Assembly (NCBI GenBank): GCA_023136305.1 | Contig: JAGLSF010000029.1 | Coordinates: 1-12,194, forward strand | From: Spirochaetota bacterium | GTDB taxonomy: Bacteria; Spirochaetota; B62-G9; DRHN01 | Direction of reading: 5' to 3' | Length of the DNA: 12,194 nt | Part shown: piece by piece, positions 6,741 through 12,194 of the stretch | Numbering within the stretch: the stretch's first letter is position 1 | Layout: every line of letters starts with the position of its first letter | Position numbers and translations under genes: made by a program | Notes under the pieces: model-generated | Told to the model about the DNA's origin: nothing | Database searches by the model: none | Seen by the model: the letters and a program-made list of their open reading frames with translations, nothing else

Positions 6741-7479
6741 CCTTCCTCTCCTCTTCTATTTCATGTAGTAGTTGCCTGCTTTCATCGGTCAAATCGCAGC
6801 CTTCAAGCAGATCGGGTCTTTTCTCAAGTGTATTGATCAATCTACTGCGCATTCGCCATTCTTCAATCCGCTTATGGTCACCCGAGAGAAGTACTTCGGG
6901 GACCTTCATACCCCTGTATTCCGATGGTCTCGTGTATTGATCATACTCGAGGAGGCCGGTAGCATCGAAGCTCTCTTCAAGCTTCGAAGCACTGTTGCCA
7001 AGGGTTTCGTCTAATTCTCTGGATATTGCATCCACCAGAACAGCAGCGGCAATCTCGCCTCCAGTCATCACATAGTCGCCAATGGAGATCTCATCATCCA
7101 CAAAGTGTTCGACTACACGCTCATCAATACCTTCATAATGACCGCATATGAGCGTTATCACGGGCTCCAGTGAAAGCCGGCGGACGAGACTCTGATCGAG
7201 CACCCTCCCCCTTGGATTAAGATACACCACATGACCCCTCTTATCAATGCTTTCGAGCGATCTGAAAAGAGGGCCGGGCATGAGAAGCATACCCCTGCCA
7301 CCGCCAAAGGGATAATCGTCCACCTTTCGATGCTTGTCCGTGCTGAAATCCCTGATATTGATGAGCTCGACCGCGACAATCCCCCTCTCGATCGACCGTT
7401 TGATAATACTTTCACCGAAGAAGCACCCTACGGTATCGGGAAAGAGTGTCAGTATATGAAACACATGTTTGGAACCCAT
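6718..7479 (-). CDS. trmD: tRNA (guanine37-N1)-methyltransferase
   Basis: A 253-residue SPOUT methyltransferase with a trefoil knot that uses S-adenosylmethionine to methylate G37 of tRNAs reading CNN and some GNN codons, preventing +1 frameshifts. Visible motifs are FHILTLFP (7-14), DYPFGGGRGM (55-64), the knot motifs GHYEGIDERV (113-122) and ISIGDYVMTGGE (131-142), and GLLEYDQYTRP (175-185). Most family members have an aspartate just before SF in the linker preceding GLLE; here it reads EESF (168-171), a conservative Asp-to-Glu change. The proline often seen in LLEYPQYTRP is aspartate. The start at 7479 lies three bases after the rimM stop, with no strong SD. Confidence 0.97.
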   Translation of the reverse strand: MGSKHVFHILTLFPDTVGCFFGESIIKRSIERGIVAVELINIRDFSTDKHRKVDDYPFGGGRGMLLMPGPLFRSLESIDKRGHVVYLNPRGRVLDQSLVRRLSLEPVITLICGHYEGIDERVVEHFVDDEISIGDYVMTGGEIAAAVLVDAISRELDETLGNSASKLEESFDATGLLEYDQYTRPSEYRGMKVPEVLLSGDHKRIEEWRMRSRLINTLEKRPDLLEGCDLTDESRQLLHEIEEERKDERRKRD

Positions 7480-7482
7480 TAG

Positions 7483-8004
7483 TCACATCAAACCATCAAC
7501 AACTTCGATACGAATTTCCTTCTTGCCTGTATCTATATTCTTCACAATATCCCGTACGACCGGTATCAGCACCTCACCATCGGGGGAATTCTGGGGCTGC
7601 ACACAGTATACGTCACAGCTTCCGGCATTTTGAATATCGAATACCTTGCCGACAATATCCCCCTGCATCGTTTTTACCGTGCAGCCCAGTATATCATAGT
7701 AGTAATGGCTTGAATCATCAATAGGTGCAGCATGCTCGCGGTCGATATATACGGTGCTGCTTCTGAAATTCTCAGCATCGTCTCTGGTCGCGACATTAAC
7801 GAGTTTCAGGATCACCGCGTTCTTTGCAATTCGAGCTTTTTCAACCTCTATCTTCTCATATTGCCCGGTACGATTCAGATACACAAAATCGATTCCCTGA
7901 AACCGATCAATATGATCAGTTATTGGAAGGAGCTTTACCTCTCCCTTCATTCCGAAGGGGCGCACTATTCTCCCAATGATGAGAAAATCGGTATTCTCAT
8001 GCAC
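7483..8004 (-). CDS. rimM: 16S rRNA processing protein RimM
   Basis: A 173-residue protein of normal length that binds S19 and helps mature the head of the 30S subunit. The N-terminal domain shows IIGRIVRPFGMKGEVKL (9-25) and TDHIDRF (29-35). The C-terminal PRC-barrel domain starts near YYYDILGCTV (101-110) and ends with EVLIPVVRDIVKNID and VVDGLM. The start is GTG at 8004, with AAAGAG about eight bases upstream. The 77-base gap to khpA has no gene. It holds a poor promoter-like pair (TTTCAA, 17 bases, TATATT), so a weak internal promoter is possible. Confidence 0.96.
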   Translation of the reverse strand: MHENTDFLIIGRIVRPFGMKGEVKLLPITDHIDRFQGIDFVYLNRTGQYEKIEVEKARIAKNAVILKLVNVATRDDAENFRSSTVYIDREHAAPIDDSSHYYYDILGCTVKTMQGDIVGKVFDIQNAGSCDVYCVQPQNSPDGEVLIPVVRDIVKNIDTGKKEIRIEVVDGLM

Positions 8005-8081
8005 TCTGCCGTCTCTTTATGCGCTGAATATAGTAAGATACTCAAGAATTTGAAAGAGGATTTTCGATAAACAGAGGATGT

Positions 8082-8318
8082 TCAACCGAGTATGTCGAGG
8101 CTGATACGTTTGCCTGATTTGGCAATAGCCGCGTTTAAAATAGTTCTAATTGCCTTCGCAATCCTGCCATTCTTACCGATCACCTTCCCTATGTCGGAGG
8201 TTGCAACCTTCAACTCAAAGATGGTGGATTTTTCCCCTTCAACAACATGTATTTCAACCTCGTCGGGTTCATCAACGAGAGCTTTCACTATATACAAAAG
8301 GAACTCTTTCTCCTGCAT
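8082..8318 (-). CDS. khpA: KH-domain RNA-binding protein KhpA (YlqC)
   Basis: A 78-residue single KH domain. The GxxG RNA-binding loop is GKNG within GKVIGKNGRIAKAIRT (44-59), after a beta strand ending in FELKVAT. KhpA works with KhpB/Jag as a global RNA chaperone in Gram-positive bacteria and affects cell division and size; whether that holds here is unknown. Its place between rpsP and rimM is the usual one. The start is firm: AAAGGAG lies seven bases before the ATG. Confidence 0.95.
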   Translation of the reverse strand: MQEKEFLLYIVKALVDEPDEVEIHVVEGEKSTIFELKVATSDIGKVIGKNGRIAKAIRTILNAAIAKSGKRISLDILG

Positions 8319-8352
8319 GAGCTTACTCCTTTACCTGAACCTGTGATTTGAC

Positions 8353-8604
8353 CTACTTTACCTGTATTCCCTTCTTGTTCAGCAGAACCTTCACAGTATG
8401 TGATGGACGTGCACCCTTGCTTAACCAGTCCCGTATACGCTCTTCATTAAGCTTTGTCTCATCTTCCTCCTTTTCCAGGGGATGATATACACCGAGATTC
8501 TCGATAAAAGCTCCGTCTCTCTTTTTTCGTGAGTCAACGACCACTACCCTGTAGTAGGGTCTCTTCTTCGTTCCCATTCTCGTTAGTCGAATTTTAACGC
8601 TCAC
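8353..8604 (-). CDS. rpsP: 30S ribosomal protein S16 (bS16)
   Basis: An 83-residue protein starting at GTG 8604 as M-S-V-K-I-R-L-T-R-M-G. It continues with KKRPYYRVVVVDSR, then RDGAFIENLGVYHP and a normal S16 tail. The frame can be read upstream to 8631, but the added nine residues do not belong to S16 and would span the AGGAGG ribosome binding site, so GTG is chosen. S16 is a primary-binding assembly protein of the 30S body. This is the first gene of the translation operon; khpA follows after 34 bases. Confidence 0.97.
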   Translation of the reverse strand: MSVKIRLTRMGTKKRPYYRVVVVDSRKKRDGAFIENLGVYHPLEKEEDETKLNEERIRDWLSKGARPSHTVKVLLNKKGIQVK

Positions 8605-8610
8605 TCCGTT

Positions 8611-8616
8611 CCTCCT
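8611..8616 (-). promoter_or_regulatory. Shine-Dalgarno AGGAGG deciding the rpsP start
   Basis: A perfect AGGAGG lies six bases upstream of GTG 8604. It is the strongest ribosome binding site in the window and rules out the longer reading of rpsP. Confidence 0.9.
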
Positions 8617-8633
8617 GAAAAAATCTATCACCT

Positions 8634-8662
8634 AATATACGTTTGCATTAATCAATTGTAAA
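8634..8662 (-). promoter_or_regulatory. Sigma-70-type promoter of the rpsP operon
   Basis: On the minus strand, TTTACA (8662-8657), exactly 17 bases, then TATATT (8639-8634): five of six matches in each box. Transcription would start near 8628, giving a leader of about 23 bases that holds the AGGAGG. This probably drives rpsP to rplS and rnhB, and perhaps onward to the zinc-ribbon-like gene, since no clear terminator was seen in between. Confidence 0.7.
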
Positions 8663-8671
8663 GGACAAGTT

Positions 8672-8698
8672 CCTACCCCTATCGGGGGTGAGCATAGG
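8672..8698 (-). other. Small GC hairpin between ffh and the rpsP promoter
   Basis: CCCC (8676-8679) pairs with GGGG (8685-8688) around TATCG. Outer CCTA (8672-8675) can pair with TAGG (8695-8698) across a six-base bulge, or the stem can instead extend as ACCCC/GGGGT. It lies after the ffh stop and just upstream of the rpsP -35. There is no U run on the minus strand, so it is not a classical terminator; it may slow or end ffh transcription, or protect the 3' end. Confidence 0.3.
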
Positions 8699-8737
8699 AC
8701 ACGAATTCCTCAGTGGTAATGCGGCCATGTGCCCTCA

Positions 8738-10069
8738 TCACATACCCTGCATGAGGGATGACAGGGCATTGCCGCGGGGAGGTCCACCTCTTCGAAACTT
8801 CTTCATCAACTTCTTCATCTGATCAAAATTGTTGAGCAACCGGTTAACATCGTAGACCGTGGTACCGCTCCCCAGTGCAATCCTCTTACGCCTGCTGCCG
8901 TTGATCAGTTTGTAATGCGCACGTTCATAGAGTGTCATGCTGTTGATTATTGCCTCGGCCTGTTTCAGCTCCCCCTCATCGACCTTGACGGGGGTTTTCT
9001 TGGGCATTCCCGGAATCATCTCAAGCAAATTCTCGAGAGGCCCCATTTTCTGCAGTTGCCTGAGTTGATCGAGAAAATCGTTGAGGTCAAAGGAGGCCTT
9101 CTTGATCTTCTTCTCGAGTTTTTTTACCTCCTCCAGGTCAAAATCAGTCTGTACCTTTTCGACGAGGGAAACAATATCACCCATGTCGAGTACGCGTCCG
9201 GCGATCCTGTCAGGGTGAAACTGTTCGAAATCATCGACCTTTTCACCCGTACCGATAAACTTGATGTGCTTCCCGGTGATATGTGACATTGAGAGGGCAG
9301 CACCGCCACGGGCATCGGAATCCATCCGAGAAAGGATCAGTCCCGTAATACCGATCGCCTCATCAAAACCCTGTGCAATCTTAACAGCAGCCTGTCCCGT
9401 TGCCGCATCGGCAACCAGAAGGATTTCGTGGAACCGTACAGCTTTCTTAATGGATTCGAGCTCCCGCATCATCTCATCGTCCATTTCAAGCCGGCCAGCG
9501 GTATCAACCAGTACAGCGCCGTAACTGTTTTCACGGGCGAACTTTACCGCTTCTTTACAGATCCTGACAGGTTTTTCTTTATCCAGGGTAAAGGTATGGA
9601 TCCCGTTCTTTTCTCCCAGGAGCTGAAGTTGTTGTATGGCAGCTGGGCGGTATACATCGGCTGCCACAAGGAGCGGCTTCTTGTTGTGTTTTGACTCTAT
9701 GAAACGTGCAAGTTTCACTGCTGTCGTGGTCTTACCCGAACCCTGCAGCCCGCAGAGCATGAGATGTGAGATACCACCGCTTCCAACCTCAAGCCCGTGT
9801 GTCGTGTCTCCCAATATTTTTACCAGATAGTCATACACGATCTTGGTAAATTGCTGTGCCGGTGTGACACTCTTCAACACCTTTTCTCCGAGCGCTTCGG
9901 TGGTAGCCCCGTCGATGAACTCCTTCACCACCTTGTAGTTGACGTCAGCCTCGAGGAGAGCGAGCTTGATGTCCCTCAAACCCTCCCGGATATTCTTCTC
10001 ATTGAGGCTCCCCCAGCCCTTCATCTTTTTAAGTATGTCTGACAATCTTCCTGACAGGGTATTCAGCAC
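8738..10069 (-). CDS. ffh: Signal recognition particle GTPase Ffh (SRP54)
   Basis: A 443-residue protein of normal length that binds 4.5S RNA and signal sequences and docks with FtsY to deliver membrane proteins. The N domain covers about 1-90. The G domain has GLQGSGKTTT (107-116), ADVYRPAAIQQL (137-148), DTAGR (189-193), the fourth motif read as SRMD (247-250) where TKxD is usual, and DARGGAALS (252-260). The methionine-rich M domain has SMTLYERAH and SRRKRIALGSG, the RNA-binding helix, and a short C-terminal tail ending SSLMQGM. The start is GTG at 10069, with AGGAG seven bases upstream. No 4.5S RNA gene was seen nearby. Confidence 0.97.
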   Translation of the reverse strand: MLNTLSGRLSDILKKMKGWGSLNEKNIREGLRDIKLALLEADVNYKVVKEFIDGATTEALGEKVLKSVTPAQQFTKIVYDYLVKILGDTTHGLEVGSGGISHLMLCGLQGSGKTTTAVKLARFIESKHNKKPLLVAADVYRPAAIQQLQLLGEKNGIHTFTLDKEKPVRICKEAVKFARENSYGAVLVDTAGRLEMDDEMMRELESIKKAVRFHEILLVADAATGQAAVKIAQGFDEAIGITGLILSRMDSDARGGAALSMSHITGKHIKFIGTGEKVDDFEQFHPDRIAGRVLDMGDIVSLVEKVQTDFDLEEVKKLEKKIKKASFDLNDFLDQLRQLQKMGPLENLLEMIPGMPKKTPVKVDEGELKQAEAIINSMTLYERAHYKLINGSRRKRIALGSGTTVYDVNRLLNNFDQMKKLMKKFRRGGPPRGNALSSLMQGM

Positions 10070-10103
10070 GGCATTGCTCCTGTGATGCTATTGGTCATTA
10101 GAA

Positions 10104-10130
10104 ATTATCCTTCACCCCTGTACATGTCAA
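10104..10130 (-). promoter_or_regulatory. Candidate ffh promoter
   Basis: On the minus strand, a perfect -35 TTGACA (10130-10125) is followed after 15 bases by GATAAT (10109-10104); TAATTT at 17 bases is a poorer alternative. Transcription would start near 10097, leaving about 28 bases before the GTG and including the SD. The short spacer lowers confidence. It suggests ffh can be expressed apart from the smc group. Confidence 0.5.
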
Positions 10131-10145
10131 TATCTAACCTGTGTA

Positions 10146-11315
10146 TCAATAATAGTTGAAGAAGTGGTTCTCAAAGAACTGCACCCTCTGCAGAGCAGCT
10201 TCGAAGTGCACGGAAGACCGATACTCTTCGGTGATCAGCCTGTAATATTCGTAGGCCTTTTCGATGTCCCGTGCACCACCTGGGCTGTCGTAGAGTGTGG
10301 CGACCCGGAAAATCGTTTCGTCACTTGCCACCCCCTGTGCAATGCCCTCTTCGTACCAGCGCAGAGCCTCCCCCTCATGGTGAAGAGCATAGTTGATGTC
10401 GCCAAGCCGCTGCACGAGCTCATCACCGCCGCCTCCCATGTTGTATATACTCTCATAATCAGCTAATGCGTCTCCGAAGCGCTCGGCACTGCAGTGTAGG
10501 TCGCCCCGTATCTCCAGCGCCGAAAGCACAGCCGCTTCTCTCCCCGATTCGATCACTTCACTGAGTTGTGCCAGTGCGCCTTCTTCATCTCCCAGCTGCA
10601 CTGAAATGTCGGCAAGCAGTAAGCGTGCACTATCCGCCTTTGCACATTTTTCACACCTTCTCAGGTACAGCTGCAACTCTGTCTGGGCCTTCTCATGCTC
10701 CCCCTTCTGGTAGAAACGCCGCCCTCTCCTGAAAAAGTCTTCCTCATGTGCACGCGGTACCTTTACGACGAGGTTGTCATCATCCACGTAGTAGAGCCCT
10801 TCTTCATCGGGTAGTGCGTGCACTTCCTCGACTTTACGTGTCGGTGTCGCCTCAACAAGACCACGCTCTCTCAGTGCCTCTGCCTTTTCGGATATGGAGG
10901 GGACTCCTCCACTCTCCTGCTGTACCTTTTCCGTGAGCTCTTCATCAAGCAGGACTATCCCCTTCTCCTCAATATCCTCAGGTCCCCGCACGATCATGAC
11001 AACAAGTGGGATATCAAGATGCCGTAAGCTGAGCACGAGGTTCGCCGTGCCCTCGTCAAGACTATGCATGACGAAGATCGTTGAAGAAGACTCAACCCTT
11101 CGCAGCCTGAATGAGAGCAGAGAGCGGTCATATCGGTTGAGATACCATCCCGTGCCCTCCAGGGCGAGGTGGAAGTCGGACCCTAAGTGTACCGTAACAA
11201 CTTCAGGAGGATTTTCCGGATCGATGAAAATCGACTGATCCGCCATAAGGGGTAGTGAAAAAAACAGAGTGATCAGCAGGAAAAAAGTGAAAATTGCACG
11301 GTAAGAATATCTCAT
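10146..11315 (-). CDS. Exported TPR-repeat protein, unknown function
   Basis: A 389-residue protein with a clear signal peptide: basic start MRYSYR, hydrophobic 8-21, and cleavage likely after A25 in PLMA-DQ. There is no lipobox cysteine, so a periplasmic location is expected. Residues 26-120 look beta-rich (VVTVHLGSDFHLAL, LSFRLRRVE), which may be a small all-beta domain. A charged linker follows to about 185. Tetratricopeptide repeats then run from about 195 to the end; examples are GRRFYQKGEHEKAQTEL, LLADISVQLGDEEGALAQL, DALADYESIYNMG and GEALRWYEEGIAQG. TPRs bind partner proteins. The ATG overlaps the stop of the upstream membrane protein as ATGA, so the two are translationally coupled and may act together in the envelope. 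Confidence 0.82.
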   Translation of the reverse strand: MRYSYRAIFTFFLLITLFFSLPLMADQSIFIDPENPPEVVTVHLGSDFHLALEGTGWYLNRYDRSLLSFRLRRVESSSTIFVMHSLDEGTANLVLSLRHLDIPLVVMIVRGPEDIEEKGIVLLDEELTEKVQQESGGVPSISEKAEALRERGLVEATPTRKVEEVHALPDEEGLYYVDDDNLVVKVPRAHEEDFFRRGRRFYQKGEHEKAQTELQLYLRRCEKCAKADSARLLLADISVQLGDEEGALAQLSEVIESGREAAVLSALEIRGDLHCSAERFGDALADYESIYNMGGGGDELVQRLGDINYALHHEGEALRWYEEGIAQGVASDETIFRVATLYDSPGGARDIEKAYEYYRLITEEYRSSVHFEAALQRVQFFENHFFNYY

Positions 11316-11731
11316 GGTTCGGCGAGCTCGTCCTTCACAGTGAGGATATCGAGTTCCTCATTCTCAATCTGAAAGGGTTTGAAATGCACCTCCACACCGC
11401 GCTTTCGGTATTCAATAAGCTCGGAAACGCTTACCTGCATAAGCTCGAATGATTCGATATACTCCGGATGATGTTCAAGGTAGAAGGTTTCCGATGCATC
11501 ATCATCAAACAGGCGCGGGACAACAGGACCCGGAATCAACAGGCCGGTTTCATCACGGTCCAGCTCCATCTCACGCAACCTGAGCTCAACATCATCACCG
11601 GTCGATTCACCTTCTGACCGGCCGCTCATGCCGACAATAACCCCGATCACAACAGCGAGGACTATAACTATGACAGCGACTGGAACAATGATTTTGACAT
11701 TGCTGTGAAGTACTGCGATAAAATCATTCAA
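11312..11731 (-). CDS. Single-pass membrane protein, unknown function, coupled to smc
   Basis: A 139-residue protein with one strong membrane helix (about 13-35, IIVPVAVIVIVLAVVIGVIV). It has a short N-terminal segment and a long acidic tail (36-139) with no recognised domain. The side of the membrane holding the tail is not clear from charge. The start is TTG at 11731, overlapping the end of smc by eight bases. GGAG lies seven bases before the TTG and no in-frame ATG occurs before the helix, so TTG is well supported. I do not recognise a family; the tight link to smc and the exported TPR protein is the main clue. Confidence 0.7.
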   Translation of the reverse strand: MNDFIAVLHSNVKIIVPVAVIVIVLAVVIGVIVGMSGRSEGESTGDDVELRLREMELDRDETGLLIPGPVVPRLFDDDASETFYLEHHPEYIESFELMQVSVSELIEYRKRGVEVHFKPFQIENEELDILTVKDELAEP

Positions 11732-12194
11732 CCGCCTGCTCCATCAGCTCGAGCGATACAACCTTGGAAACCCCGAGCTGTTCCGAGGTCACTCCATACA
11801 TCACGTCGGCAAACTCGATGGTCCTCCGATTATGAGTTATGATAATGAACTGTGTCGTGTCGGTAAACTCCTTGAGCAGTTTAAGAAAGCGGACGACGTT
11901 CTCCTCATCCAGATCGTGGTCGACCTCATCGAGCATACAAAAGGGACTCGGTTTTTCCATGAAAATGGAGAACAGAAGCGCGATGGCAGTCAAGCTCTTT
12001 TCACCGCCCGAGAGCAGCGACCGTCTCTTGGGTGATTTCCCGGGTGGATAGGCGAGAATCTCCACGCCCGTATCAAATATATTCGCCTCATTGGTGAGGT
12101 AAAGGTCAATTTTTCCGCCGTTGAAGAGCCTCCGGAAAATGCTGTTGAAGTTGTTTCGGACATTATCGAAACTCTCCATGAAGAGGTCCTTCGA
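11724..12194 (-). CDS. smc: Chromosome segregation protein SMC (C-terminal end; 5' part beyond window)
   Basis: The frame is open to the right edge. The visible 156 residues are the C-terminal ATPase head half of SMC. They show FDNVRNNFNSIFRRLFNGG, the ABC signature LLSGGEKSLTAIALLFSIF, Walker B CMLDEVDHDLDEENVV, and the switch histidine in IITHNRRTIEFADVMYGVT. SMC forms a dimeric ring with ScpA and ScpB that loads on and compacts the chromosome. The D-loop region usually reads VDAALD or VDAPLD; here it is VDHDLD. After GVT the usual MxExG segment is replaced by SEQLGVSK. The next gene starts inside its last codons. Confidence 0.93.
   Translation of the reverse strand, partial: SKDLFMESFDNVRNNFNSIFRRLFNGGKIDLYLTNEANIFDTGVEILAYPPGKSPKRRSLLSGGEKSLTAIALLFSIFMEKPSPFCMLDEVDHDLDEENVVRFLKLLKEFTDTTQFIIITHNRRTIEFADVMYGVTSEQLGVSKVVSLELMEQAVE

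Noticed and set aside
8604..8631. Longer N-terminus for S16 starting at 8631
   Set aside because: The added residues do not match S16 and would cover the AGGAGG that fits the GTG at 8604.
8648..8728. 26-codon minus-strand frame with an SD-like GAGG
   Set aside because: It is too short, overlaps the hairpin and the rpsP promoter, and shows no recognisable peptide type. It is mentioned only as part of the spacer.
8605..10145. 4.5S (SRP) RNA gene near ffh
   Set aside because: I looked for the conserved GGAAGCAGC-type tetraloop region on both strands of the spacers and did not find it.
1..12194. CRISPR array, tRNA, rRNA, insertion sequence, phage or defence genes
   Set aside because: No regularly spaced repeats, tRNA arms, transposase motifs or terminal inverted repeats were noticed. 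All space is taken by housekeeping or motility-type genes.

Overview
The window is a dense stretch of bacterial chromosome. Almost every gene lies on the minus strand, so transcription runs from the right edge to the left; the only plus-strand gene is a small one at 546-824. The best guess is a spirochaete (phylum Spirochaetota). Reasons are the linkage of smc, a TPR protein and ffh to the rpsP-khpA-rimM-trmD-rplS-rnhB block, the flagellar and HD-GYP genes that follow, a basic zinc-ribbon-like protein, and a short FlgM-like protein whose tail resembles spirochaetal FlgM as I remember it. The assignment rests on gene order and recalled protein character, not on an rRNA gene.

Right part (12194 to 10146): the 3' end of smc, then a single-pass membrane protein and an exported TPR protein. 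These three overlap by 8 and 4 bases and should be translated in series. Next comes ffh (10069-8738), with its own SD and a candidate promoter carrying a perfect TTGACA.

Middle part (8604 to 5718): a translation operon of rpsP (S16), khpA (KH protein), rimM (16S maturation), trmD (tRNA m1G37 methyltransferase), rplS (L19) and rnhB (RNase HII). A well-formed sigma-70-type promoter (TTTACA, 17 bases, TATATT) sits just upstream of rpsP. The order matches the Bacillus subtilis rpsP-ylqC-ylqD-rimM-trmD-rplS-rbgA-rnhB-ylqG-ylqH block, without ylqD and rbgA.

Left-middle part (5742 to 2532): still on the minus strand and mostly overlapping. It holds a FliK-like protein (YlqG position), an FlhB C-terminal-domain protein (YlqH/FhlX position), an HD-GYP protein with an altered active site, yraN, a 59-residue FlgM-like gene, and a basic zinc-ribbon-like protein. 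The translation operon thus runs into genes that look concerned with flagellar export, c-di-GMP and the flagellar sigma factor.

Left end (2409 to 1): comM (YifB), preceded by a 36-base imperfect palindrome with TATAAT in its spacer; a small convergent gene of unknown function; and, diverging from that, the 5' part of a cvpA-family membrane protein gene cut by the window edge.

No tRNA, rRNA, CRISPR array, insertion sequence or phage gene was seen, and no gap without a gene reaches 300 bases. I see no defence or biosynthetic system. The most interesting items are the small FlgM-like gene, the altered HD-GYP protein, the palindrome before comM, and the smc-coupled envelope pair.
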